A program made the translations under genes and the position numbers. Under the pieces are notes generated by a model, which had not been told where the DNA came from, ran no database searches, and saw only the letters and a program-made list of their open reading frames with translations. A DNA stretch of 64,000 nucleotides from Paenibacillus kobensis NBRC 15729 (GTDB taxonomy: Bacteria > Bacillota > Bacilli > Paenibacillales > Paenibacillaceae), in the NCBI RefSeq assembly GCF_004000825.1, contig NZ_BILZ01000006.1, positions 1-64,000 on the forward strand, written 5' to 3'. Shown here piece by piece: positions 36,897 to 45,439 of this stretch (within the stretch, counting starts at the first letter, position 1; each line of letters opens with the position of its first letter).

Positions 36897-38294
36897 CTAG
36901 GCGAGCGTTATTCGATCCGCGATCCGGCGGGCCGTCCGTTCTCCATTCGCCACGCAATCTGGAATGCCGACGCCGTAATACGAGCAGCCCGCGAGCAGTA
37001 CGTTCGGGAACAACTGTTCCATCTTGCTCTCCAACGATGCGACAATCTGTGGATGGCGAATGTGGTAGTTCGGCATCGTATCGTTCCATTTCGTCACATC
37101 GTAATAGATCGGCGCCGCGTCGATGCCCATCGCATCCTTCACGTCTTGAACCGCAACCGTCAGCAGTTCCGCATCGGTCATGCGGGACAGCTTCTCGTAA
37201 GCAGGCTTCGAGCTTTTATAAAATAACCGGACGAGCAGCCGGCTGGAAGCCGACGTATGCTCCCACTTGCGGCTTGTCCATGTGCAGGCATTGCACACAA
37301 GCTTGCTGCTGTCAGCCGTAATAAAACCGGTGCCGTCTGCCGGCAGACGGCCATCCGGCACATCGAACCCGATGTAGACGCTAATGAGCGAACTGTTGCG
37401 AAGCTCTGCAAAATCGGCATTCAGCTGCTCTGCGCCAAGCAGCGATTGAGCTGCGGTATGGAGCGTGCCGAGGACGATATGGTCGGCTTCGATTGTTTCG
37501 CCATTCGCCAGGATGACGCCATAGCGATCGTCCATTCGGTCAATCCGCTCGGCGCGCACTCCTTTCCGAAACTCCACTTCCCCGGCAAGCCGCTCCTCCA
37601 TCCGGTCGATCAGCGTGGACAGTCCGTTCTCGAACGAATAAAACTTCCGGTCGCCGCCCTTCTGCAAGATGCTTCGGTTCGCCTCCAGCCCTTTCATAAT
37701 GCTGCCGTGCTCATTCTTATAATCCAGCAAGTACGGGAGCGTCGATGCAATCGTTAACTCCATCAAGTCGCCGGAATAAACACCGGACAGAACAGGCGCG
37801 ATTTGTTTCTCGACCAATTCCTTGCCAAGAAACGCCTCCAGGAAACGTCCGATCGAATCCTGTTTAGTGAAGCTCGTATTCGGCGTATAAAAGTCTTTCA
37901 GCGCTTCCACTTTGCCTTCGGTGGATACTAACGTGCTGCTGACGAGCGATTCGATTGTCATCGGAATGCCGAACAGACTGTCCTTCGGGATGAGTTTCAA
38001 TTCGCCGTCGACATGGATATACGATTTGCCGGTCGCATTGTAGACGAGCTCCTCCTGCAAGCTAAGCTCTTCGAGCAGCGGATCCATATTCGTCTTGCGG
38101 GAGACGACGGAATCCGCTCCCGACTCCATAATGTATTCGCCTTGCCGAGTGGTTCTGATCTTGCCGCCGAGTTCTCGGCTTCCCTCCACGACGACAAGTC
38201 TGACGGGCGATTGCGCGCCGCGCGTGTATTGGTTCAAATAATAAGCGGTCGACATCCCTGTCACACCGCCTCCAATGATGACGATTGTTGTCAT
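36897..38294 (-). CDS. hemY: Coproporphyrinogen/protoporphyrinogen oxidase (HemY/CgoX)
   Basis: 465 residues. FAD-binding Rossmann motif IVIIGGGVTGMSTAYYL at the N-terminus with the following Glu in VVVEGSRELGGKIRTT, GPADS-like MESGADSVV, and the C-terminal LLAGCSYYGVGIPDCVANGERTA FAD segment. In Firmicutes this oxidase converts coproporphyrinogen III to coproporphyrin III in the coproporphyrin-dependent haem route. ATG 38294 is chosen because GAGGTG sits 6 bases before it and would overlap the GTG at 38303. Other haem genes are not adjacent. Confidence 0.92.
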   Translation of the reverse strand: MTTIVIIGGGVTGMSTAYYLNQYTRGAQSPVRLVVVEGSRELGGKIRTTRQGEYIMESGADSVVSRKTNMDPLLEELSLQEELVYNATGKSYIHVDGELKLIPKDSLFGIPMTIESLVSSTLVSTEGKVEALKDFYTPNTSFTKQDSIGRFLEAFLGKELVEKQIAPVLSGVYSGDLMELTIASTLPYLLDYKNEHGSIMKGLEANRSILQKGGDRKFYSFENGLSTLIDRMEERLAGEVEFRKGVRAERIDRMDDRYGVILANGETIEADHIVLGTLHTAAQSLLGAEQLNADFAELRNSSLISVYIGFDVPDGRLPADGTGFITADSSKLVCNACTWTSRKWEHTSASSRLLVRLFYKSSKPAYEKLSRMTDAELLTVAVQDVKDAMGIDAAPIYYDVTKWNDTMPNYHIRHPQIVASLESKMEQLFPNVLLAGCSYYGVGIPDCVANGERTARRIADRITLA

Positions 38295-38380
38295 TGTATA
38301 CACCTCGAATCGAATGGCGTCCTATTGCGTAAGCTCTTATTATTCTAGCAGTAATGCAGATGCCCTACAAATGGGCGGAA

Positions 38381-38415
38381 CGCGAAAAACCCGCTATAAC
38401 TGCGGGTTTTTCGTG
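38381..38415. terminator. Bidirectional terminator
   Basis: CGAAAAACCCGC (38383-38394) pairs with GCGGGTTTTTCG (38402-38413), placing T-rich tails inside the stem on both strands. It ends the aldo/keto reductase gene to the right. Confidence 0.85.
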
Positions 38416-38443
38416 AACGTTATGTGGCAAATTTGCGACGCTC

Positions 38444-39379
38444 TTACCAGCCAAGCTGCTGGAATTGAATGTCGGTGCTCCACAGCTGCTCCAACTGAAG
38501 CACCTGCTCAGCCGGCATAACGCCAGCGCTAGCCGATACATTCTCGATCAACTGCTGCACGCTGCGCACACCGGGAATGACGGTCGCAATCTCCGGGTAA
38601 GCGAGAATGAATCGAAGGGCGGCAACGGTCATCGACGTGTCCTCCCCGATAATCGACCGGATTCGGTCGACGATCGCGCCGCGCTTCGCAATGATTTCCG
38701 GTGACCAGCGTTTACGTACGCCTTCGAATGTACTTCCGCTGTTGTACTTGCCGGACAGCCAGCCGGAATCGAGCGGCACCTTAACAATGAGGCCGATGTT
38801 TTTTTCCTTCGCCAGCTTGAACGTCTCCGCCGTCTCTTGGTACATGATGTTGAACATGACTTCGATCACGCCTACGTTTGTCTTGCTAATCACTTCAATC
38901 ATCTCTTCACGGCTGTCCACCGAAGCGCCATAGGCAAGCAGCTTGCCTTCCCGCTTCAGCTCATCGAACACATCGTACTGGCCGAACTTGCCGTCCAAGT
39001 GGTCAAAGGGCGGATTATGGATCAGAATTGAATCCAAATAATCGGTCTGCAGCCGCTTCAAGCTCTGCTCTACCGATTCACGAATGGCGCTTGCAGAGTA
39101 GTCGGTTACGCCGTCCGCGCCATGTCCGAATTTCGTATTGATGACGACTTCATTCCGCCTGCCGCGAATCGCTTGTCCAAGCAATTCCTCGCTGGCTCCG
39201 CGTCCGTAGCCAGGCGCCGTGTCAAAAAAGTTCATTCCCCGCTCGATCGCCTCATGAACGAGCTTGACCGCCTCCGCGTCGTTCATAGACTCCCAATCTT
39301 GCTTATTGCCAAGCTGCCACGCCCCAAAACCGACTTCTGACACTTGCTTGCCTGTGTTTCCATATGGTCTTGTATTCAT
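38444..39379 (-). CDS. Aldo/keto reductase
   Basis: 311 residues. MNTRPYGNTGKQVSEVGFGAW, catalytic Asp/Tyr in FFDTAPGYGRG, Lys in INTKFGHG and His in LIHNPP; ends with a GVRSVQQL cofactor segment. It belongs to the group with DSILIHNPPFDHLDG, distinct from the 29.4 kb paralogue. ATG 39379 is used because GGGAG lies 6 bases upstream. It follows the Nudix gene by 15 bases, so they are probably cotranscribed. Confidence 0.9.
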   Translation of the reverse strand: MNTRPYGNTGKQVSEVGFGAWQLGNKQDWESMNDAEAVKLVHEAIERGMNFFDTAPGYGRGASEELLGQAIRGRRNEVVINTKFGHGADGVTDYSASAIRESVEQSLKRLQTDYLDSILIHNPPFDHLDGKFGQYDVFDELKREGKLLAYGASVDSREEMIEVISKTNVGVIEVMFNIMYQETAETFKLAKEKNIGLIVKVPLDSGWLSGKYNSGSTFEGVRKRWSPEIIAKRGAIVDRIRSIIGEDTSMTVAALRFILAYPEIATVIPGVRSVQQLIENVSASAGVMPAEQVLQLEQLWSTDIQFQQLGW

Positions 39380-39394
39380 TGTCATCTCCCTTTC

Positions 39395-39841
39395 TCATAA
39401 TCCGATATTGCTCTTCAGCCCTTGATAGCTTCCCGCATCCGGGAAACCATTCGCAGCGAGTGATTGGAACCGTTCGGAGAAACCACAGCTTACCAACTGA
39501 TCAATGGGCACCATCACGACGTCTTGAATTGGATTCGCATCGAATTCGTTCGACGGCAGCCGGATCTCGCCGCCGATGCGTTCAAGTTTGAATGTAATAT
39601 GGAGCAAAGACGGAACTGCATCCGGTTTATCGCAAATGTAGAGGAGCTTCACAACCTTCGTCGCAAGTCCCGTCTCTTCTTCGATCTCACGCACAATGGC
39701 CTCTTCAAGCGTCTCGCCTTGCTCGACTCTTCCGCCTGGCAGTGACCATCCTCGGCTGGCATTGACGTTCTGCTTCACTAACAGTATCGAATCTTCCTCG
39801 ATTAGAATGCCCGTTACGCGAACCTGCAGCAGATTGTTCAT
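39395..39841 (-). CDS. Nudix hydrolase
   Basis: 148 residues. The Nudix box GGRVEQGETLEEAIVREIEEETGL is complete at 37-60 (G-x5-E-x7-REUxEExGU). The family hydrolyses nucleoside diphosphates linked to other groups; substrate unknown. The start follows AAGGGAG. First gene of a two-gene unit with the aldo/keto reductase. Confidence 0.92.
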   Translation of the reverse strand: MNNLLQVRVTGILIEEDSILLVKQNVNASRGWSLPGGRVEQGETLEEAIVREIEEETGLATKVVKLLYICDKPDAVPSLLHITFKLERIGGEIRLPSNEFDANPIQDVVMVPIDQLVSCGFSERFQSLAANGFPDAGSYQGLKSNIGL

Positions 39842-40020
39842 CGCTCTCTCCCTTAGTATGAAATAATCGACAACCTATCATACTACAGGGTCCCTATAAA
39901 TGGTAGATGTGAAGAGAGCTAGACAGACAAACGCTGTCTTAACGTAACCATCCATTCCGGCTCATGCTCCCATAGAAAACGTGATGATGCACTTTCCGTG
40001 GTTCAGATTACCATTTTAGA

Positions 40021-40049
40021 TTGAACATTGGGTTCGCTCATGTTATATT
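40021..40049 (+). promoter_or_regulatory. Sigma-A type promoter of the GNAT gene
   Basis: TTGAAC (40021-40026), 17-base spacer, TATATT (40044-40049), 31 bases before the start codon at 40080. Confidence 0.7.
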
Positions 40050-40079
40050 ATTCAGAAAATTTCGACAGGAGTGATCTTC

Positions 40080-40664
40080 ATGACAACCGAGCCTAGTAAT
40101 CCAATCTTGTTCTCGCTGCCAGAACAGTTCGACAGCGAACGGCTGCATATTCGTGCCCCGTTGTGGGGAGACGGCGCAGCTCTGAATGAAGCGGTTATCG
40201 AAAGCCTGGAACAGTTTAAGCCCTGGTTTCCATGGGCACAATCGATTCCGTCCGTAGAAGATTCCGAAGCAACGGTTCGAAGAACGCGTCTCCAATTTTT
40301 GGAGAGAAGCGATTTGATGCTGCTCCTTACCTCGAAGCAGGACGGCCGGCTTATCGGCGGCAGCGGACTTCATCGAATCGATTGGCCCGCTCGGAAATTC
40401 GAGATCGGCTATTGGGTGCGAAGCACTTGCAGCGGCCAAGGCTATATTGCAGAAGCGGTAGCTGCCATAACGCAATTTGCTATTCAGGAACTTCATGCGA
40501 ACCGTATTGAAATTCGGTGCGATTCCCGCAACACCCGCAGCGCCAAAGTCGCAGAACGTTCCGGCTATACGCTTGAAGGTGTTCTGCGTTCGGAGAAATG
40601 CGCTGAAGACGGCTCGCTGAGGAATACGATGATTTGGGCTAAAGTGAGAGGAATCGAGTTCTAA
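40080..40664 (+). CDS. GNAT N-acetyltransferase (RimJ/RimL-like)
   Basis: 194 residues. Opening SERLHIRAPLWGDGAALNEAV; core strand EIGYWVRSTCSGQGYIAEAV with the CoA-binding GQGY; ends ANRIEIRCDSRNTRSAKVAERSGYTLEGVLRSEK, a standard RimJ/RimL C-terminus. It probably acetylates a protein N-terminus or amine. ATG 40080 follows ACAGGAG. A long antisense frame (40038-40934) is only its shadow. It converges with the DMT gene and their stop codons overlap by 4 bases. Confidence 0.9.
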   Translation: MTTEPSNPILFSLPEQFDSERLHIRAPLWGDGAALNEAVIESLEQFKPWFPWAQSIPSVEDSEATVRRTRLQFLERSDLMLLLTSKQDGRLIGGSGLHRIDWPARKFEIGYWVRSTCSGQGYIAEAVAAITQFAIQELHANRIEIRCDSRNTRSAKVAERSGYTLEGVLRSEKCAEDGSLRNTMIWAKVRGIEF

Positions 40665-41500
40665 GCGAATCCAAGCAGGATCACCCCTGCTGTAATGACT
40701 AACGATGCGGCGATTCTCCTCTTCCCCTGCTCTTCCTGCAAGATGAAAATGCCCATTAATGTACCGAATACGGTGCCGATTTCTCTCATTGGGGCTAATT
40801 GCGAGACCGGAGCGAGAGACAAGGCATACAAGAACAGCAAATATCCCCCGGGCGCCATCAGTCCGCCAAGCAGCATAATGCGCCAATTGGTCTTCCACTC
40901 GATCGATATGCCCTTTGCCTTCACAGCCGCCCATGACAGGATGAGAAAGTTGCCGACATTCGTCGCTTCGTTCAGGACGACGGCCGACGTGTATTCAAGC
41001 GCGATTTTGTCGATGATGATATAGCTTGCAATGCAGATGCCAACGGCTAACGCTAATAAGGGGGCTTTTCGGGACGTTTTCTTCTTGAAGCTCATGCCGC
41101 TTACCGATCCGATGCCGATGACGATGCCGAGTACTCCTGCCCAGCCCACTAGATGCAGATGCTCGCCAAGCACCAGCACGCCAATAATCGGCACGAGCAG
41201 CGGACTTGTTCCTCTCATAATCGGATAGACCTGCGACATGTCGCCAACCGAATAAGCAGCAGCAAGTAGAATAACATATAGACCGTGAACGGCCATCGAA
41301 GCAACAATCCAGCCTGCGCCGCCACCGGTGAATGATGTGCTGTCCCATTCTGCGATAGCCCAAGGCAAGAACAGGATCATGGCAATGAGCTGGCAGAACC
41401 ATAGAAAGATGTTTTTGTTAATGCTTCGCTTCGTATACAAGTTCCACACCGAATGCAGAACCCCCGAACCGAGCACGAGTGCGATTGCTGTTCCGTACAT
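40661..41500 (-). CDS. DMT-superfamily (EamA) transporter
   Basis: 279 residues, ten helices in two EamA halves. The first half opens VLGSGVLHSVWNLYTKRSINK, the second has YSVGDMSQVYPIMRGTSPLLVPIIGVLVLGE. Export or import of a small metabolite is expected. AGGAGGG precedes ATG 41500. A paralogue lies at 27.4 kb. Confidence 0.87.
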   Translation of the reverse strand: MYGTAIALVLGSGVLHSVWNLYTKRSINKNIFLWFCQLIAMILFLPWAIAEWDSTSFTGGGAGWIVASMAVHGLYVILLAAAYSVGDMSQVYPIMRGTSPLLVPIIGVLVLGEHLHLVGWAGVLGIVIGIGSVSGMSFKKKTSRKAPLLALAVGICIASYIIIDKIALEYTSAVVLNEATNVGNFLILSWAAVKAKGISIEWKTNWRIMLLGGLMAPGGYLLFLYALSLAPVSQLAPMREIGTVFGTLMGIFILQEEQGKRRIAASLVITAGVILLGFA

Positions 41501-41524
41501 AGAAGCCCTCCTGCTAATAAAGCT

Positions 41525-41563
41525 AATAAAAGAAGAACCGAGTTCGTCGGTTCTTCTTTTATT
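41525..41563. terminator. Long perfect terminator hairpin
   Basis: Arms AATAAAAGAAGAACCGA (41525-41541) and TCGGTTCTTCTTTTATT (41547-41563) are perfectly complementary with loop GTTCG. It follows the glycosyltransferase fragment (stop at 41568) and probably once terminated that gene. Confidence 0.9.
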
Positions 41564-41567
41564 GATA

Positions 41568-41717
41568 TTACCGGCTACGATACAATAACGCCTTCACCGC
41601 GAACCGGGGCAATACTAACTGCCGCCGCCATCTGTGCGGCTGTTGAATGAGACGGTAAAGCCATTCCACGTTCAACTTTTGCCACAGTACAGGGGTCTCT
41701 TTCGCCCATATCTTCAT
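41568..41717 (-). pseudogene. C-terminal remnant of a WecG/TagA/CpsF-family glycosyltransferase
   Basis: A 49-residue frame overlapping the LysR stop codon as ATGA: it has WAKETPVLWQKLNVEWLYRLIQ and then HRWRRQLVLPRFAVKALLY before TAA. This closely follows the terminal helix region of WecG/TagA N-acetylmannosaminyltransferases (…P.WMQKLNLEWLYRLL..P.R..R...LPRF…). The catalytic domain is absent. It ends 5 bases before a perfect terminator. It therefore looks like the tail of a gene deleted or replaced by the LysR gene, although translation as a short protein is possible. Confidence 0.65.
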
Positions 41718-42631
41718 TCCGCCTTTGCTGTATCATCAACTTCGTGTTCGTGCAAACTGCTGCGTATCAAATGGATAAACGATTGGACAAGCGGCGGCGT
41801 CGGAACGTCATTCGCCGTACAAATCGCGATCGGACGCTTCAGATCGATGCCAGGCACGAATACACGGCATACTTCGCCTCGCTCGACGAACTCGCGGACA
41901 GCCATAGCGGATATAAGATTCGCCCCGTAACCGGCACTGACCGCCTTAATCGTTTCATGTAAGCCGTTGAATTGCATGCCGATTCTCGGCTGCCTCACAT
42001 TATAGGTTCGGCACATGGACAAGAACCGCTCGCGTGTCGAGCTTCCGTCTTCACGGATGACGAACGTCTCCTCCATCATGTCGTGCAACGATACTTCGCG
42101 GTTCGCGAGCCGATGTCCGGGCGGAACGACAAACCACAGCTCGTCGTCCATCACCTTCTCCCAGCGAACGTTAGGAAGCTCCCATCCCCCGCCGATGACG
42201 GCAACGTCAGCGGTATGGCGATTTAGCAGTTCGAAAGCCTCTTCCGTATTCCCGGTCAGAACCGTGATACGAACATCTTCATGATCAGCCTTGAACCTGG
42301 CAATACATTTGGGAAGGAGAGCCGTCGCTGGCAGATAGGTTGCCGCTATCGTCAGTTCTCCTATTGCTCCTCCAGCTATTTCTCTCATTCTCGCCATAAT
42401 GTCGTGCTCTACAGCAAATAGCCTGCAGGACATACGATACAATTCCTCTCCGGCGTAAGTCAGGGCGATACCCCGCCCTTCCGGCTTCACGAGCGAGATT
42501 CCAAGCTCCTTCTCCAAGCTGCGTAAATGTTGGGTTACGGCCGGTTGGCTAATGTGCAACTGCTCCGATGCTTTCGTCACACTTCCGTACTGGGCAACGG
42601 AGTGGAATATTTTGAGCGCATGCAAGTTCAT
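41714..42631 (-). CDS. LysR-family transcriptional regulator
   Basis: 305 residues. [48 protein letters not shown] is a textbook LysR head. The effector domain is of the CysB/CbbR type ([29 protein letters not shown]). Start 42631 follows GGAGGCAGG; the 25-codon upstream extension is not supported. Divergent from a GNAT gene at 42790, which is a possible target. Confidence 0.9.
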   Translation of the reverse strand: MNLHALKIFHSVAQYGSVTKASEQLHISQPAVTQHLRSLEKELGISLVKPEGRGIALTYAGEELYRMSCRLFAVEHDIMARMREIAGGAIGELTIAATYLPATALLPKCIARFKADHEDVRITVLTGNTEEAFELLNRHTADVAVIGGGWELPNVRWEKVMDDELWFVVPPGHRLANREVSLHDMMEETFVIREDGSSTRERFLSMCRTYNVRQPRIGMQFNGLHETIKAVSAGYGANLISAMAVREFVERGEVCRVFVPGIDLKRPIAICTANDVPTPPLVQSFIHLIRSSLHEHEVDDTAKAE

Positions 42632-42789
42632 GGATAACACCTGCCTCCGCCGGAATTCATTAGTTAAACTTATGATTTTCTCATTATTATATATTAGTTT
42701 TTCCATATTGGCTGTATTAATTTGTAATTAGAAAAGAGCTCTTGCTGCAGTAGATCAACATACTAAAGTTAAACTGGAGGATGGCAAGC

Positions 42790-43263
42790 ATGAACAGTAA
42801 TGACCGAATCCGCGAAGCTACTGAGTCCGATATTTCGGTTCTATGTACGTTAATGGAAGAATTGAGCGGAAGCAGCTTAACGGAGGAAGAAATGCGCAAT
42901 CGAATGAAAATGATTCAAGATAGCCGCACCGATTCGCTCTATGTCTATGAAGAGGACGGCGAGGTGCGCGGTACGTTAGGTTTTCGAGTGAAAGAGAATA
43001 TTCGCGAGATTAGCCGTTACGGGGAAATCTGTATCGTAATCGTCAAATCCGAGCATAAACGGTTCGGTATCGGCAAGCGGCTGATGGCATACGGAGAACA
43101 ATTGGCACAGCAGCTCGGCTGCAAAGCGGCTTATCTCAATAGCGGCTTCGGCCGCGCAGAAGAAGCGCACCTGTTCTACAAGGCGCTGGGGTATGAAATA
43201 ACGGGGTACAGGTTCGTCAAAACGCTTGAGAGGATCGATCCCAATGACTCGATTACACTTTAA
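42790..43263 (+). CDS. GNAT N-acetyltransferase
   Basis: 157 residues. IREATESDISVLCTLMEELSG opens the fold; the CoA site is VIVKSEHKRFGIGKRLMAYGEQLA with GIGKRL; YKALGYEITGYRFVK is the usual C-terminal strand. The start ATG 42790 is nine bases after CTGGAGG. It overlaps the phosphoesterase start by 20 bases, so the two are translationally coupled. Confidence 0.88.
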   Translation: MNSNDRIREATESDISVLCTLMEELSGSSLTEEEMRNRMKMIQDSRTDSLYVYEEDGEVRGTLGFRVKENIREISRYGEICIVIVKSEHKRFGIGKRLMAYGEQLAQQLGCKAAYLNSGFGRAEEAHLFYKALGYEITGYRFVKTLERIDPNDSITL

Positions 43264-44212
43264 AACGGACGGCAGTTTCAAAATCGTTCAGTTCACGGAC
43301 ATTCACTGGCACGATGGCCAAGCAGAGGATATTCGCAGTCTGCAGCTGATGCGCGGTATACTCGGTCAGGAACAGCCTGACTTGATCGTATTTACAGGCG
43401 ATCTGATTCACAGCGAGCTTACCGCATCGCCGTCAGAAGCTTTTATACAAGCGGTCTCAGCGGCAACAGGAAGCAGCATTCCATGGACATTCGTGTTCGG
43501 TAATCACGATGCAGAGGAAGGCATTACGCGTGATGCATTGATGATGTTGGCGAAACAACTCCCCCATTGCCTGGCGGAAGCAGGCCCATCGCTCATTCAC
43601 GGCGTTGGCAATGCCTTTCTGCCGATCTACGATTCCGAGCAGTCCGGCCGCATTCGTACCGCCCTATATTTGTTCGACTCTGGCAGCAAGGCGCCCGACT
43701 CGATCGGCGGGGCTGCGTGGATTGAGCACAGTCAAATCGAGTGGTATTTAGAACATTCACGCCAGCTGCAGGTGACTAACGGAGGTACACCTGTCCCTGC
43801 ACTCGCCTTTTTCCACATTCCGCTGCCTGAATACAACGACTTATGGGATTTCAGTATTGCTTATGGCATCAACGGTGAAGGCGTCGGTTGTCCCCGCCTC
43901 AACTCCGGGCTCTTTCATGCTTTCCGCAGCAGAGGCGATGTGTCCGGTGTATTCGTCGGGCATGATCATCTGAACGATTACTGGGGTCAGCTGCATGGTA
44001 TCCGTTTATGCTATGGCCGTTACACCGGATTCAACGCGTATGGTCAGGATGGCTTTCCCCGCGGAGCGCGCATTATCCAACTGAATGAGGACGCTCGCCA
44101 TTTTTCAACTTGGCTGCATCTTGAAGAAGGCACTATCGTACACGAGCAACCGAAGCACGAGCCTGCTGCACAGGCTTTATGGCTACAGTGTAAGAAGCGC
44201 ATTGTACAGTAG
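43244..44212 (+). CDS. Calcineurin-like metallophosphoesterase
   Basis: 322 residues. The metal ligands appear in order: FTDIHWHD (Asp, His), FTGDLIH (Asp), FGNHDAE (Asn, His), FFHIPLPEY (His) and VFVGHDHLN (His, His). Closest to the YkuE/Icc-like group of intracellular or extracytoplasmic phosphohydrolases; no signal peptide here. The start follows GAGAGGAT and overlaps the GNAT end. It converges with the lasso kinase gene. Substrate not inferable. Confidence 0.9.
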   Translation: MTRLHFKTDGSFKIVQFTDIHWHDGQAEDIRSLQLMRGILGQEQPDLIVFTGDLIHSELTASPSEAFIQAVSAATGSSIPWTFVFGNHDAEEGITRDALMMLAKQLPHCLAEAGPSLIHGVGNAFLPIYDSEQSGRIRTALYLFDSGSKAPDSIGGAAWIEHSQIEWYLEHSRQLQVTNGGTPVPALAFFHIPLPEYNDLWDFSIAYGINGEGVGCPRLNSGLFHAFRSRGDVSGVFVGHDHLNDYWGQLHGIRLCYGRYTGFNAYGQDGFPRGARIIQLNEDARHFSTWLHLEEGTIVHEQPKHEPAAQALWLQCKKRIVQ

Positions 44213-44233
44213 CAGATATCAGCCTCTCCTTAC

Positions 44234-45169
44234 TTACGGCGTAACAGTGACTCGAACAGTATCCATGATGAGTTCGACTAATTGCTGTACGGTTGAACGG
44301 TCAATCGGACGGCGGAGACGGTAGATGGGCACTTGCGAAGCGACTTGCGTTATTGAAGAGAAATGCCATTGCTGCGCGTTAATCCGCTCGACTAGGAAGC
44401 TGCGGAATGTATGTTTGCGCAGAACGGCTAACCGCTCGAGCGGTTGATAATTCGAGAGTTCAATTTCGCCGTCAAGTGTTTTATCAAGCTCGAACAAGCC
44501 GGCTAAAGGAATCGGCTGGGAATAAAATTGTTCTTGGACTGGAATAGCGAATTTGTCAGAATAAATTTTGTTATATCCGTCCGCATCCATGTTCAATTGA
44601 TCGATGCTGCTTTGCCACAGCTTCTGCTGCGGATAAGCCGGACTGACAATCGGACGGCCCGTATCCGTGTCAATGCTTACTGCAATGACATCGTCGGTAA
44701 CAAGAGGACAACCCTGTTTCAACAGCGCCGCTGCGAGTGTCGACTTGCCCGCACCGGAATCGCCGACGAATGCATAGCCTTGCCCGCCGATGACAACGAC
44801 GCTCCCATGCAGCGGCAGTACACGTCTCTGCATAAGTACCATGCCCATGCAAGTACCGAGCAAATAGAGACGAATCATTCGAGAATCCGCCCCCTCGAAC
44901 GGCGACACGATAATTGACCGTCCTTCTTGCACGGCGAATATCGCCACATCGGGCACAAGCATTATAAACTGCTGGTCAAAGCATGCGTAATAGCCCTTCT
45001 CCGGACCTTTCGACCGCCAGTCTTCCGTTAAATCGCCAGCCTTTATTTCAAGATCAATGATTGTACCGGACCCATTGGGCTTCATAAGTTCAGGCATCGC
45101 GATCTCGCTCGCAATGATAAGTCCGAACGCTTGATAGACCTCAACTTTATTCGCCTTATTCTCTATCAT
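44234..45169 (-). CDS. HPr-kinase-like lasso precursor kinase (PadeK-type)
   Basis: 311 residues. The HPrK core is present: LPLHGSVVVIGGQGYAFVGDSGAGKST with Walker A at 136-144 and the second acidic motif VTDDVIAV (about 158-162). Members of this HPrK branch in paeninodin-type lasso clusters phosphorylate the C-terminal Ser of the precursor. The neighbour's precursor indeed ends in Ser. ATG 45169 follows GAGGTGGG. It is 80 bases downstream of the precursor, across a hairpin, same strand, same operon. Confidence 0.8.
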   Translation of the reverse strand: MIENKANKVEVYQAFGLIIASEIAMPELMKPNGSGTIIDLEIKAGDLTEDWRSKGPEKGYYACFDQQFIMLVPDVAIFAVQEGRSIIVSPFEGADSRMIRLYLLGTCMGMVLMQRRVLPLHGSVVVIGGQGYAFVGDSGAGKSTLAAALLKQGCPLVTDDVIAVSIDTDTGRPIVSPAYPQQKLWQSSIDQLNMDADGYNKIYSDKFAIPVQEQFYSQPIPLAGLFELDKTLDGEIELSNYQPLERLAVLRKHTFRSFLVERINAQQWHFSSITQVASQVPIYRLRRPIDRSTVQQLVELIMDTVRVTVTP

Positions 45170-45204
45170 CTTTAGACCCACCTCATTGTAAAAGTGAAGT
45201 ATTA

Positions 45205-45235
45205 TGCCCTTATAAGCAATAGGCTTATAAGGGCA
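45205..45235 (-). other. 13-bp perfect hairpin between precursor and kinase genes
   Basis: TGCCCTTATAAGC (45205-45217) and GCTTATAAGGGCA (45223-45235) pair perfectly around a 5-base loop. No T tract follows on the minus strand, so it is more likely a transcript-stabilising or attenuating element than a full terminator. This is a common arrangement after RiPP precursor genes. Confidence 0.8.
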
Positions 45236-45249
45236 TCACATCACGTGAA

Positions 45250-45411
45250 TTAAGAAGCGGCCAAGCAGCCTACGTCGATAATGTCATCCGGATGCTTCGC
45301 ATCGCATTTGTTTTTATCGATGATGACGCCGCCTGCACCGTGCATCGTCATATTGACGTCAAGCACTTCCAAAGCCGGAGCTTGCCATTGCTTCAACGCT
45401 TTATTTTCCAT
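45250..45411 (-). CDS. Candidate lasso peptide precursor (paeninodin-like leader, new core)
   Basis: 53 residues, behind a perfect site AAGGAGGTGATACCC. The leader MENKALKQWQAPALEVLDVNM has the W/Y-x-x-P-x-L motif of lasso leaders. Thr22 (TM|H) fits the rule that Thr sits at -2 of the cleavage site. The core would start at His24: HGAGGVIID places Asp at ring position 9, as in paeninodin, allowing a nine-residue macrolactam. The 30-residue core then has Cys13, Cys26 and a C-terminal Ser, the predicted phosphorylation site. Two cysteines and a His1 are unusual. No alternative precursor is visible between cyclase and kinase. Confidence 0.75.
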   Translation of the reverse strand: MENKALKQWQAPALEVLDVNMTMHGAGGVIIDKNKCDAKHPDDIIDVGCLAAS

Positions 45412-45439
45412 GGGTATCACCTCCTTTCCATGCGCCAGA

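Noticed and set aside
40038-40934. 298-codon minus-strand frame
   Set aside because: Long antisense shadow of the GNAT and DMT genes; its composition is unlike a protein.
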